Source: Pomphorhynchus laevis
Lineage: Eukaryota > Acanthocephala > Palaeacanthocephala > Echinorhynchida > Pomphorhynchidae
Reading direction: 5' to 3'
DNA length: 64,000 bases
NCBI GenBank assembly: GCA_012934845.2
Contig: WNNJ02002486.1
Location: forward strand, 62,001 to 126,000
Below, one piece after another: positions 1-11,245 of this stretch. The position numbers and the translations under genes are program-made. The notes under the pieces are model-generated. The model had not been told where the DNA came from. It was given only the letters and a program-made list of their open reading frames with translations, and made no database searches. Every line of letters begins with the position of its first letter. The first letter of the stretch is position 1.

Positions 1-64
1 TGTAGAAGTAGCAATGCAAATTCGTTAGCGTCAGATTGGCCCACAAAGTCAACGCTGGTTGATC
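1..64 (-). CDS. Ubiquitin-specific protease, exon with Q-D-A-x-E-F box (partial)
   Basis: This is the most downstream visible exon of the minus-strand deubiquitinase and runs off the window. A TTTTTAG acceptor ends at 65, and the first two bases (64-63) complete the glycine codon left open by the exon ending at 1344. The peptide contains GQSDANEF followed by ALLLL, matching the family box G-R-Q-E-D-A-H-E-F-L that lies after the catalytic Cys domain in USP proteases. The usual histidine of D-A-H-E-F is asparagine here. The phase match, splice site and motif order together make this a real exon rather than chance. The catalytic His and Asp boxes would lie outside the window. Confidence 0.8.
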
Positions 65-1343
65 CTAAAAATCAGGGTAAAACAGAATTAAACATATTAG
101 AAATGTCTATCTTAACTATTAATACGTAATTTTAATAATTTTAATAATTCAAGCAAAAATATAAATAAAAGCACTTTTTATCAAATAAGTCATGTGAAAC
201 TTTGGATTATTATATTATATGCATAAACTAATTTACAGAATATTTCATCAATATATTTATATCTATAATATCAACATTTTTTAGTATTAAAAAGATATGA
301 TCAATCATTAATAATTTATATATTAATGAATTTTAATCACTTATTCTTTTAACTAATACGATATTTGATGAAATAATTAAAAGATATATATTCACTAACA
401 TAAAATTTTTGTCAAACACAGAATGTGTGTCATTTACTATTAATCACTAAAAACGATTTATTAAAATTTAAATTTCCTTTTAATAATTATATGTCTATCT
501 ATATATTTAAATCTATTGCACTTAAATATTAATAACATCCCAATATTATATTATAGTATATTATTATAATATTTTTTAGTATATTATAATATATTAAAAA
601 TATTAAAGTTAAAAATGTTTAAATTAATTTATTCAAATGCCCTATAAGAATAATAATAATATCATCACATATTTATAATGTAATGGTATTTGGAAAATAG
701 TATTATATCAGAGGATATAGATCATTATCATGTATTATTCAGCTACGTTTCTATGATGAGTAAACAATGAGTGCTAGAAACCTAATAAGATGGCATTTAT
801 GAAATTGAATCTTTATTCAAACAGATGATATATTTTATTTAAAAATACTCGATTAAAACAGTTTAATTTACACATTACGTTTCATATTTAAATTTATTGT
901 ACTAAAATAAATTTGATTTATTAACTTTAAAAATTAAATAATAACTTAAAAAATAAAAATTCTAACTCCCTTATTTATAATAACTAATAACGGATTCATT
1001 CTAATTTTACAATTCCAAATCATTGATACCGATGACATGTGTTCAGTTGCACCAGTCATATTTGTATTTTCATGTGATAAATCAATATTTGAAGTATATG
1101 TTGTATGCTGTAAGTTATAAATTTTCTAATTACATATAAATAGGTAAAAATATTCCATATTATAACAGCAAATAAAACGTTATCATCACTAATAAAATGA
1201 ATTAATATGTAATTAAATATAAAAGCGATTATTAATTTTTAAACAAAAAAATTATCTTCATGATACGATCAGATTTTAAGCTAGAAATCCGATATTATAA
1301 ATGTTTTGTAAGAAAAACAGATAAAAATCACTAGTTTCCTTAC
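65..1343 (-). other. Intron of the ubiquitin-specific protease gene
   Basis: This stretch begins (minus strand) with a GTAAGG donor at 1343-1338 and ends with a TTTTTAG acceptor at 65. It is very AT-rich with no open frame of note. I see no mobile element in it. Confidence 0.7.
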
Positions 1344-1463
1344 CAGCTAGACCTTTGATAAGAACTCTTGTTCCGTAGAATGACTTTTCTGCTGTTGCAA
1401 ATCGTCGCATCACTGCCCGGAGAGCACAAAAACAGCAAAATTCTCTACTCGATTGTCTGTGAC
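1344..1463 (-). CDS. Ubiquitin-specific protease, C-rich exon
   Basis: This 120-nt exon has a CGGTAG acceptor just upstream (1464-1465) and a GTAAGG donor just downstream. Its first two bases complete a cysteine codon begun by the single T at the end of the exon at 3095, so the junction reads PRKC-HRQSSREFCCFCALRA. USP36-like proteases have a similar H-x3-C-x4-F-C-x2-C-x-L segment about 20 residues after the Cys box, which fits exactly here. The exon then reads MRRFATAEKSFYGTRVLIKG, where the family approaches the Q-D-A-H-E-F box. It encodes 39 whole codons plus split codons at both ends and has no stop. Which USP subfamily it belongs to is an inference from the C-rich spacing. Confidence 0.8.
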
Positions 1464-3094
1464 CTACCGAGAATCATCCACACACACATTCTTGTATAGT
1501 AGAAGTATCAGAAACTCTTTATATAATATTCGAAATCAAATATAGATCTAATACAATTAAAAAGGATAGCACTATCAAAAGTTATATGATAATCTTATAC
1601 TATTTCTACTTAACATATTCTATATTCACAAACTAATCATGAAATAGATATGTTGTAGCTATTATGCTATTTTGTAACATCTAACATCACCAATTCTATT
1701 TTTGTGTAAAAGTAAATCAAAATTTATTAAAATTATTCATCAGAGTAAAATTCAATAACTTTCATATTTATCAGCTTCTCGAATTATATACGTAAAAGCA
1801 TTGTAAAATCAAACGCTGAATGAGTATTTTTCTCATTAAAAGTTTTAATTCCCTAACCGAGATCACTTAATTTTGTAATTACAAGATGAATGAATCCTAC
1901 ATCATTCAATGAATTATTTTGGCTCAAGCTTATTTCACTAACTTTCTTTACACTAGCGATGTTTGAATAAATCTTAATACTCAGTAACTTTATTTCTTGA
2001 ATTTAAAACTTAAACTAATTTTTAGGTATTCAAAATTATAACTTTTAAAATACTTTTTCGTTGAACTTTCCAGATATGGTTATGGCCCGAACCTCAATTC
2101 TTGAATATAAAAATTTAAGCTATATATAAAATACATTTGTAGAAATATTTTTATAAAAAATTGTGCTATAGTGTAAATCGAAAGAAACCAAGTAGCGGGG
2201 ACAAACAAAGTGACAATCGCTCTTTCGTCTTCTAATCTGTGTATTTTATCTAATAAATCTAAAATATTGTTCGGCAAAATATTATAAAATTGTTTACATA
2301 AATTACATTCTTGGTACTTTTTGTTTTTTAAAGTGGTAAAGATAAAATTAGTAGCAATTATAGTTTGGGAAGTATAGTTTAAATTTATTAATTAAAGTAA
2401 AAATTATAAAAATATAAGCTCAACTTATATTATCGAATATAAATGAATCTATCATGAATCTAAATTTGTTAAAAACTTAATAAACCACAATTTTTGATTT
2501 TAGAAAATCTAAAATTTGTTTTGACCAAATCAGATCACTTAATTGAGACTACTACGTATTTTGTGCTATTTATTATAAATTGAAGCAATGTAAATTTCAG
2601 AATATTAAAATTTTCTGTAATTCGGATATTCAATAAGTTAAGAATTTTTTTAACTTACAATTTTTATGAACTGATAATAAACAACATAAAATGTATATTA
2701 GAATAAAGATTAACAGTTACCAAGATGAACTGTAAGTTATCAGATTTCAGATCATTTCCTCTACTCAACATAGCTGCCGGGGAAAATACACGCTAATGAT
2801 CTATTTCCTTTGATATAATGTAATTTTATATAGTAATATTTTATTCCAACAAATAGTATATTATCTAAATAAAAATTTAATTTTATTATTTTAAAATACT
2901 TATTTTTTTAATTTGCTTATTAATTTAATTTTGGATACTATAAAAATTTCTCACTTCAGAGTTTAAATTTATTTTAAGAGTATTCTGATGAAAATTAGAA
3001 TTTCAACATAAACAAGAATACTTACAGGTTAATCCTAATTTTCAGAAAACGAGTGTTTTCAGCAAATTTAGACAAAATCACACAGATAACTTAC
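1464..3094 (-). other. Intron of the ubiquitin-specific protease gene
   Basis: The intron is AT-rich and bounded by a perfect GTAAGT donor (3094-3089) and a GTAG acceptor (1464). One less AT-rich patch at about 2170-2280 reads DLLDKIHRLEDERAIVTLF on the minus strand. It has an ATTTTAG ahead of it but no good donor, and its phase does not fit between the flanking exons. I leave it as an unexplained coding-like patch, possibly a skipped or dead exon. Confidence 0.6.
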
Positions 3095-3262
3095 ATTTTC
3101 GTGGTTGACATGTAATTATCCAAAGGCGAATGGGCTGGCATCGCACTAGACATTGCATGACTGAATTTGCATGACAATTAGAGCCGGTATTTCGTAGTCC
3201 GATAATTTTGTTAGGATTAAATCTAATCCACTCTAAACTTCGCCTTATTTTTTTCTTGTATG
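3095..3262 (-). CDS. Ubiquitin-specific protease, Cys-box exon
   Basis: This exon encodes the catalytic cysteine box of a C19-family deubiquitinase, a cysteine protease that removes ubiquitin from substrates. The peptide reads SLEWIRFNPNKIIGLRNTG then SNCHANSVMQCL, matching the family pattern G-L-x-N-x-G-N-T-C-Y-M-N-S-x-L-Q-C-L with the nucleophile Cys kept. The residues after it, CQPIRLWI, match the usual P-L-R-x-Y. Departures are G-S-N-C-H for G-N-T-C-Y and A-N-S for M-N-S. The exon ends one base into a codon at a perfect GTAAGT donor. The upstream border is uncertain: a TTTAG acceptor at 3263 is my choice, but the frame stays open to an ATG at 3299. No earlier exon is evident within the next few kilobases. 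Confidence 0.8.
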
Positions 3263-4216
3263 CTAAACTTAGTAAAATTGTACGAACTCGTATACACAAT
3301 TAACTTTAAAATTTTATCAAAAATAATTATTGGTGATTAAATTTCAATTATTATAATTATATGCACAATGAACCATATATAATTAATAGGGTCCGTTTTT
3401 AGCAATGGGTTTTAGGGTCTCGTTTTTTCTTTATAAAGTATTAACATTTCAAAGTAGAACCACCATTTGATTGCAAATTGATTAAATTGTGATTGAAACC
3501 TCTGAATACTTAAATGTGTTTGCGTTACTACATTGTCGCTATATCCTTGCACATGTATGATTAATGAATTGAATAAATTTTACTTTAGTTAATAACAAAA
3601 AATACTAAAAGCTTCTTTTGCAGAATTATTAATTAAAAATTGTAAGTGAAAGATAAAAAGTAATCTAAAGAAGTGTTTACTTATTTTTTAATACATTAGA
3701 ATTTCATGTGTATGGTGGATTATTATGAATATTGTCATAATTGTTATAGACGCAAGGAAAGAAATAAGTTTGTTAGCAAGCTATCGATAATTTAAATCGT
3801 TTTCAAGTTGCTTATCTTTCCAAATTACTTATCTTATAGATGAAGAGTTTTGGCATTTGTACATATTAAACATAATTTGCTATACTAATAAATTGTAATG
3901 TAATATATCAGAAATATGTTACAAATATTCTTTTCATATTACAGTTAACTAAGACACATTAAATACATCGTGTTAATAGCATCTTTAAAATATTAAAAAG
4001 CATTGATAAAAAATAAATGTATAAGAAATTAGACGCAAAATTTCTCTTTGCATATTCCAATGACAACAGTAGATGGTGTGTTTAATAAAGAGTTTTCTAA
4101 TTCGTGTTCAATGAAAGGATTTTCATATCTTTGAATTTTATTTAATCGCCTCCAATGGTATTTTTATAGGCCTACATATATGTGAATATAAATTTATGCA
4201 TTGAAAAATAGAAAGC

Positions 4217-4275
4217 AACTTTTTTATTTACAAGTTTAAACGTTTCGACGCTTGTGCGTCTTCTGCAGTAATTTT
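4217..4275 (-). other. Hammerhead-core-like motif (degenerate)
   Basis: The minus strand reads CTGCAGA, then a hairpin AGACGC-ACAA-GCGTC, then GAAACGTTT. This has the box-stem-box layout of a hammerhead core, but the first box is not CTGATGA and no cleavage helix is evident. It is probably a fossil of a small structured repeat. Confidence 0.3.
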
Positions 4276-4532
4276 GCACACAATTATAGTTTCACATGTA
4301 TAGTCTGATGTGTTACGGAAGAACAGTCGCAATTGTACTGTGAAAGAACGATATAAATAGTATCTAACTTATTATATGGTAAGTGAAATCAATGTTTCTG
4401 ATTCAATTGATGATCTGTTACAAGCTGGACTATCCAATGTTGTTCAACCATTCTGCACCTCTATTGATCGTTGATGCCACTTGCAATGATTACTGTTAAG
4501 AAAGTGTGATTTTCGTGTTTTATTACATGGTG

Positions 4533-4587
4533 TACAACTCCATCATTCGTATTTTGTTTGTAACGAAATTATAATGATGGAGTTGTA
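4533..4587. repeat. 15-bp perfect hairpin
   Basis: The arms TACAACTCCATCATT at 4533-4547 and AATGATGGAGTTGTA at 4573-4587 are perfect reverse complements around a 25-nt loop. Nothing nearby suggests a gene. Confidence 0.7.
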
Positions 4588-4914
4588 TAATTAAGCAACA
4601 ATATATAATTATATTTAATTTATAAATATTTATTTAATTTAAATATATATTTAGCATTTTTATAACTTAGATATTTTCAGTGAAAAAATCTAAGTGATAA
4701 AAATATCAAATTTATTGAAAGGCATAACAATGCGAAACGTTTTAAAAACAAATTTGCTGCATCTTCGGTGATTTCGTCTGGTCAACCGTATAGATATGCA
4801 CTCATAACTGAGTCCCGAACGACAGTGTTATATTGCTAATTATATATATGTTGAAAGTATCAGTAGGATTATTTGAACCACAGCTTGGGATCCTTGTTTC
4901 TGTCGGATTCATAA

Positions 4915-5021
4915 ATATTTCAAAATAGGTAGGTATATAAAATTTAACCAAGCTTCTTTTGCAATTTATTTAAAAAGAAAGCTTGGTTAAATTTTATATA
5001 CCTACCTATTTTGAAATATAT
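4915..5021. repeat. Long near-perfect hairpin (about 46-bp arms)
   Basis: The arm from 4915 to 4960 is repeated in reverse complement at 4974-5021 with a single one-base indel and a loop of about 13 nt. The arms include GTAGGTATATAAAATTTAAC. Arms this long and this conserved in a drifting AT-rich background suggest a recent fold-back duplication or a small MITE. As RNA it would form a single-step hairpin precursor. Confidence 0.75.
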
Positions 5022-5288
5022 ATACCACTGACTATTCTTGATTCAAATATAAGCTTTTATATTTAAGCTCTTGTATATAGAGTTACAAGCAACGCTTTTA
5101 AATTGCTGGCCTGGATTATGTAGCAATGAGTTCATATATTTTGATCGTAAAACAGAAAACAGACATGACGTGCTTTACGATCTATGTATATAGAATACTG
5201 ACGACAGAGTATTTAATCATCGATTCCTGGGATCGATATTTTAATGTCGGATTCATTTTTATAAGTTATATAAAGCGAAATATTTTTG

Positions 5289-5512
5289 AGAATATTTAAC
5301 TAATAATCAGGATAATCCAGAGTTTAGTCTTAAATTATAGCCAACGCGTTTTGAGTTTTTTTAATAACTCTTCTTTAAGGCTTAAATTTATAATTCTTAC
5401 ATTTATGAACGTAAAATTTAAACCCTGAAAAGATTTATTAAAAAACTCGAAATGCGTTAGTTGTGATTTAAGACTAAACTCTGGATTATCCTGATTATTA
5501 GTTAAACATTCA
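5289..5512. repeat. Foldback element with arms of about 95 bp
   Basis: The arm at about 5289-5386 is repeated inverted at about 5416-5512. The outer 40 bases, containing AATCAGGATAATCCAGAGTT, are almost identical, and similarity falls off toward the centre. This is the shape of a MITE-like foldback. No target-site duplication could be confirmed by eye. Confidence 0.65.
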
Positions 5513-6043
5513 CAAAAATATTTCTATATTTTTGTATATTTCTATATTTTCTATATTAAACTAAAGTGTTTTTAGAGCCTTTTATTTAACAGTGCCTACG
5601 GTAAGTTTAATTGGTTTAACTGCGTCTTGAGTATATGAGTATATTATACACATGTCTTTACAAAAGCATGTAACGCTTGAGGGTGTTGCTCAATCATTCG
5701 GATAAGCTTCGTACATCAAACAGAGAAATTGTTGACTACATAAAAAAGTTGACGGTTGAGGTGTTTAAATATGAAGTTATTAATTATCTGAAAGAAAAAT
5801 TACTTTAATTTTACATTTACGTTTTCTGTATGCTACGCATGCCTTTAAAAACAGTATCATAATGTTTTCTTTAGAACTGGATCGGTATTATCAAAGAGGG
5901 AAACAGATATTTTAGTTATAATCCAAAAGTCACTGCTATCATCACCATCTGATCAAAATACAAGTTTTGCTTGTATGATGCGGAATATCCTATTAAATTG
6001 TAAAAATATGTATCTAAACTGTTATTCGAATAATTCAACGGAA

Positions 6044-6194
6044 AGAAGACATGTTTATTAATCAAATTCGTTTCTAATATTTAAGTGCCGCATTGTATCA
6101 CCATTTTCAAAAGGAAACAATTGCAATCAGCATAATGTTGGTTCAGATAGCTAAGTTATTTGACTTTAGAATTTGATTAATAAAAATGTCTTCT
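6044..6194. repeat. Short element with 26-bp inverted ends
   Basis: The ends 6044-6069 and 6169-6194 are reverse complements with one mismatch (AGAAGACATGTTTATTAATC and its partner). About 100 bp lies between them. It resembles a very small MITE; no coding content is seen. Confidence 0.55.
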
Positions 6195-7689
6195 CGTCTT
6201 TGAGTCTATAAAATGTTAAAATATATTGACTGGTAAAAAATATTAGCAGGTGGTATATCAATAAATTCATATTTTATTTCCTTGACCGAATGAGTTATAA
6301 AGTAAAGATCTCAAACGATAGAAAAATAAAATAATTTAATTTTAATTAAATTAAATTAATTTTTTTAATTTAAAAATAAATTTTTATCAGCAAATTAATA
6401 AAATTAATTTTGATTGGAATTTATAGAATTACTTATTAATAGTTTCTATGAAGACTTTGAAAAAGTAAAAATATTTTGGAACTTTGTTCAAAATGTTTAA
6501 TCTATTTATCTGACGATGTCAGCTGCTGATGATGAGAAGTCTCGGAATTAATATTTCAATTTAGTAAATCGTTGATTGTTTTTTTTCAATAACTTTCAAA
6601 AATCATCATGTATATATAAAATGTCCAGTTTGATACATTATTAAACCCGGAAAATATAATCTAAAACACATCTGAACAATGTTTACTTTGAATCAAAGTA
6701 TGTCTAGATATTGTGATAATGAAATGTAAAAGTATGAAATAATATTTATGCATTTAAGCAGTCTATTTTCCAAGGCACAATCTATCAGAAGCCAAAAATT
6801 AATAATTATTAATGAATATACACTATGAAATATTTACCATTATAAGAAATATTAAGGATACGGATAATTTACAAATTTATGTAAATTTATTACACACGTT
6901 TATATATTTTATCGTATGTCAATGGAAATAAAAACAACGAATTCATTAATAATGTATTTGTGTAAATATCAAACCTCCTGCTTTCGTCATCGTATAGTGA
7001 TATTTAAATGAGTTATTGCTTAAAATATATACTAATGGATTTTTAATAAACTCCTCTAGCAACTAAAAGGCGCTAAATTAACAACAACGGAAAACCGGTA
7101 AAATAAGCATAAGCTAAATTTATTATTATATATATTAAATGAAAAAAACTACTATATTCTATAACATTAGATGTAATTTGAAGATAATAATGATTTTATC
7201 ATATTTTAAATGAATATTATAAAGAATCATGGTTCTTCTCTAAATTACCAACAGTATCAGTGTCTGCAGTAATATTATTTCATCATATTATCCGTCTCGA
7301 TATGATGACACAAATGTAACAAGTTTAGGGTTAATTTTTATGATATTTGAGGTTATTAATTATGGATAAAGATTCGCATATTACATTCGATATTATAAGG
7401 TTACAGGCATATCTTATGCATTCACGTATATTTGTTTAAGTTTGGTTATATTTAAACGTAATTGAATCTAATACGAACAATAATTTGTGTTTAATTAAAA
7501 AATATATAAATATTATCACTTTGAAACCCTCTTAAACTAGTTTGCGTGTGGTACATTTTTGATAATATGAGATCAGTCAATTAAACTCTAAGTGTAGTTT
7601 AATGATGCAACTACAATAATTTATCACTGAAGGTTTGCTTAGAGCTACAATAATTATTGCAGTTGACTTTGCAGTCACTCACCCCAACA

Positions 7690-8030
7690 GGTCGTAAACC
7701 GTCATTCCGCCGCCAACGTACAACTCGCCGCTGCCACGTCGTACGCTGTCAATGTAAAGGATAGGAAATATAGGGACAGAGTCGAAGATGCGGGGTACAT
7801 GTTTTCAGCCGCCGTAGTCGAGACCTTTGGTGGATGGAACGACGAAGGAAACAGGGTGATCAAGCGGGTTGCGAACGATTTGAGACGTACAAGCAACTGG
7901 GATACTCTATGACGGTCACACGATTATTTCAGCGCATCTAGATCGCGCTAATGCTGGGCAACGCAAAAGCTATAATAGCTTCACTCGATCGGCTTCCAAT
8001 ATTGGCCTTTGACCACATCTAACAGTAAGC
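7690..8030 (+). pseudogene. C-terminal tail of an old LINE-type reverse transcriptase
   Basis: This is a GC-richer coding remnant. One frame reads KDRKYRDRVEDAGYMFSAAV followed by VETFGGWNDEGNRVIKRVA to a stop at 7910. The adjacent frame from 7909 reads MTVTRLFQRI, a stop, then IALMLGNAKAIIASL. The pair E-T-F-G-G-W-x-x-E and R-x-S-x-A-L-x-x-G-N-A is, as I recall, typical of the region after the reverse transcriptase domain in some non-LTR retrotransposons. It does not match the abundant LINE family of this window, whose ORF2 ends in IPLDLRP. It has at least one frameshift and one stop and no visible upstream RT domain, so it is a short old fragment. Confidence 0.5.
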
Positions 8031-8114
8031 ATGTGAATCTGAGAAATGCCTATTCGAGCCAGACGCTAGTCTCAACAAGAACGTGTCAGTAGAATCTACA
8101 TACCGATAATGTGA

Positions 8115-9494
8115 TGCACCTATTACGCGATATTCCAAATGCGCAAATAACGATTCAGATGCTGTTGAAGGCCTGTTACCCGTTTACGACAAATTTCAAT
8201 CCAAATCTTTGAATGACGTAGAAACGCCATATTCAGTTACATACCTTGAACCATGTAAATTGTCGATGAATTATAAGACAATGAAATCATCCTAGAACAG
8301 TTTACAAAATGCCGATCGGTCAAAACGATCATTACTTGAACATGACCACGCATACATTGACGAACTTCCTCCACCACCTAATAGTAGGATAAATTTAGAT
8401 AGTGGAAACGAAACTACTAGCAATCAAAAGAAAGAAAAAATACCGCCTAGGGACAAGAAATTTAAAAACGATTTGCTTGATTAGATTCGAAACAAAACTT
8501 TTAATCTTCGAAAGATATCGATAACGGTAAGATCATCAAAAAATGAACCCTTAGAGAGCGTGTCGAAGCCCCTATCATTCCATACAGCCTTAACTCATTC
8601 ACTTAAAATGCAACTCGACAGATTTCACATTGACATCGACGATCAAGCATCAAATTCTGGACACTTAAACACGTGCGTTGATTGGTTGTCACTAGGAAAT
8701 AACTCGGAGGGCATCACTAATAAGAAAATTAACCGAAAGCAACGATTAAAGGAAGCTAATGCTAGCTCAACGAATTGGATAACGACTACTCAGCAACGAA
8801 TATTAGAAAATATTGATAAAAGAGAAGGCAGAAGTGCGACGCCACCCGTCAAACGCTGCGGGAAACCACGTCGGAGACGTGGTTTTAATAGCTATACCTA
8901 CAAAGATTTTGCCGTAATTGACAAGCTGGTATCAGTAAGACGGATCGATGATAATCGGTCTAAACAAAGCATTTCGCTTTGTAGAACTAGTGAGACCGAT
9001 ATTCATAAACATTCATCAGATACGGAACATAATAAGCAAGCAAAAGCGCAGAGCCTGTTGAGTCAAACCCATTTCGGAAAATCAACCCAATTCAATCGTC
9101 TAGTTTTTATCAAGTTGACGAGAAAGACCATATTGTTCTGAATTCGTTTGATATCGATATTCAGGATTTGCAGAGTAAGTTCGGCTTTGATGACATATAC
9201 TACTAGCAATTGCCCGAACAGTGCAGTGATCAAGTAAGCGAACAGGGCGCGGTCGTAGACGTGATGCCACAGAAATCCCAAACACTGAATTGCGCAACTA
9301 GCAGTGCACAAACTGTCCGCAAATTCGCGGACTGCTATGCAGTAGAATTAGCGATGCAGCATATTCTGCTATCTTTTATTGACGGCAGCAACGCCGTTAA
9401 GAAGTTTCCTATAAAGAGCGCTCTATTGAAAAACTGCGATACTGGTGACGAATATTGCACCAAACTCGACGGACGAAAGAAACGACCCCAATAA
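8115..9494 (+). pseudogene. Decaying intronless copy of an unrecognised gene
   Basis: About 1.38 kb keeps a coding look (less AT than its flanks, hydrophilic protein) in one frame. It starts near DAPITRYSKCANNDSDAVEG, passes a stop at 8293 and another at 8482, then runs open for 218 codons to 9138. A frame change near 9085 leads into SFDIDIQDLQSKFGFDD, and the last open part ends RKKRPQ at 9494. Visible features are a proline run after YIDEL, a lysine-rich stretch and a basic patch KRCGKPRRRRGF that could be a nuclear localisation signal. I recognise no domain. Lack of introns with only two stops and a shift suggests a fairly young retrocopy or a dying host gene. It follows directly on the LINE remnant, so it could also be an unknown part of that element. 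Confidence 0.45.
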
Positions 9495-10001
9495 TCGGTA
9501 ACGTTTACTGACGACGTTATGTGGGGAGCTGATCATCATTGCCCGGCTGAAGGTAATCGCGCACGCTCTACTTACAGCCACGACGCTGATGAATATTGTT
9601 GAACGGATGAAGAATTTACTTTCAAAAGTGATTATCATCAAAAGCATTAATTATATGCAATCATCAAAAGCATATTTTAATTTATTGAAGTAAAATATAA
9701 TCTACTCGCTTAGAGCTTTTAGTTTATTTATAACCTTGATTCATAGTTTTAAGAATGCTATTTAAATGTTGATTTTATTCCCTTACCTCTAGCACAATGT
9801 CTAAAGATTTTAAATTCACAGTCAGTAACCATTAGATTATACCATTTGTACTAAAACATTTTACATTAAAACTAGTTAGTCTTTTAAAACATGAAGTTGA
9901 CTTTGAAGCTTTTATCATAAAATATAAATTCGCGGTCGATTTGGCAAACGAAGGATTTGCCTAATCGAAGGATTTGTTTAATAAATGCATGCTTACAATA
10001 A

Positions 10002-10032
10002 CTGATGAAGGTCAAATGACCGAAACGTTTTG
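10002..10032 (+). other. Hammerhead-core-like motif
   Basis: The sequence reads CTGATGA, a hairpin AGGTC-AAAT-GACC, then GAAACG. That is a perfect pair of hammerhead core boxes around helix II. I could not find a helix III with a U-H cleavage site nor a helix I, so it is reported only as a core-like fossil. Confidence 0.4.
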
Positions 10033-10229
10033 AAACAAGAATTTTTCTAGTGATTCTTTAATTGAGAAAACATCGCTTTCTATAAATCGTAATATAATCT
10101 AAAAATTCTTTGTTCTAATGTTAAAGGACCCCAGACGGAAGATTATATATAGGCTGCTGTTCAATTACACTATCACCAGGACCCACGTTGGAGTACATTT
10201 CAATATTTGTTTTGATATTCGCCCTTTGC

Positions 10230-10312
10230 TGGGCTTTTCTATATATATACATATATGTATATATATGTATATATATTTATAAATTTATATATATATTTAA
10301 TATATGTATACA
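10230..10312. repeat. TA-rich microsatellite
   Basis: An imperfect run of ATATATAC, ATATGTAT and TATATATA units without coding potential. Confidence 0.85.
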
Positions 10313-11245
10313 TACAATTTAGAAAATTCGTTGAATACAAATTTATTGAAAAACGCTTTAATTGACTTTAATTGACAGGAGCGTTTTTTCTAGTTATTAA
10401 GAAATAAAACACATGTGTAAAAACATAGTATCTCTAAAATTGTGGTATTATTTTTAACGAGATTCATTTAAAACAAAGGAATAAAGAATGTGGAAACGTT
10501 TAACAGATGAATTCAGAAAATATTACAAAATGCTCTTTACCTTTATTGCCTTTGGCGTTCATCACTGATGGAACTATAAGTTGCGTCGTCTATTCCAAGC
10601 AGGGATCAAAACAAAAAAAACTTATAATCGGTACTGTATTTACAGGTTTAATTGCCTATCTTAGTGATAACTTTTCTGCTAGTGTAATGTATGATCGTTA
10701 AGATTACTGTTACAATAAGCAACAACAGCAGTGTACACGGTGTAGTAGTGTGGCGACAATTTTACAACTTTGCGGTCGGGGGAAACAACAGCCAACGCTG
10801 TTGTTAACGCAATACATTTCTTTACTGCGCTTAGTATGTGGTATTAACGTCTGTCGCGGTGAAATACAAAAAAAACAGCTAACTATATATTGAAAAATGA
10901 TAATAGCGGTTTTTTAAATAATTATTTTTTTTCGTATTGTTGGACAAGATAATAATAATTCATTGTATGAAAGTAACAGTTTGTCGTCTACCGTTTATAA
11001 CTCAAAAACAGGAAATACCCATATCACCGCTGTACTAGAAGATTGGTGAAGAAAGTAAGTCGTATACTTCTTTTAGTATTACTTTTATACATATGATGTA
11101 TTTTAAATTCAAAGTGATTGTTTTTAAAACTTGCTGCAAATATACCAAAATATATTAGTCTACACAATACACTAATCTTTATGCGATGTTATAGCTGTGG
11201 ACAGACTCGTAGAGGAAATCGACAATATGATATCACAATTGTAAT

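Larger units (their letters stand above)
3300..7680. other. AT-rich intergenic stretch with small foldbacks
   Basis: No gene is supported here. Apart from several hairpins and foldbacks listed separately, the stretch is simple AT-rich sequence, including a TTAAT-rich low-complexity run near 6325-6400. It could be intergenic or the long 5' intron of the protease gene. Confidence 0.6.
9500..11240. other. Gene-poor stretch
   Basis: I see no supported gene. There is a TA-rich microsatellite (listed), a hammerhead-like core (listed) and a 64-codon frame at 10507-10701 (ends FSASVMYDR) with nothing to support it. Confidence 0.5.

Noticed and set aside
2080-2277. Minus-strand 65-codon frame with DKIHRLEDERAIVTLF
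   Set aside because: It lies inside the protease intron; the phase does not fit the flanking exons and no donor is evident, so I do not call it an exon.
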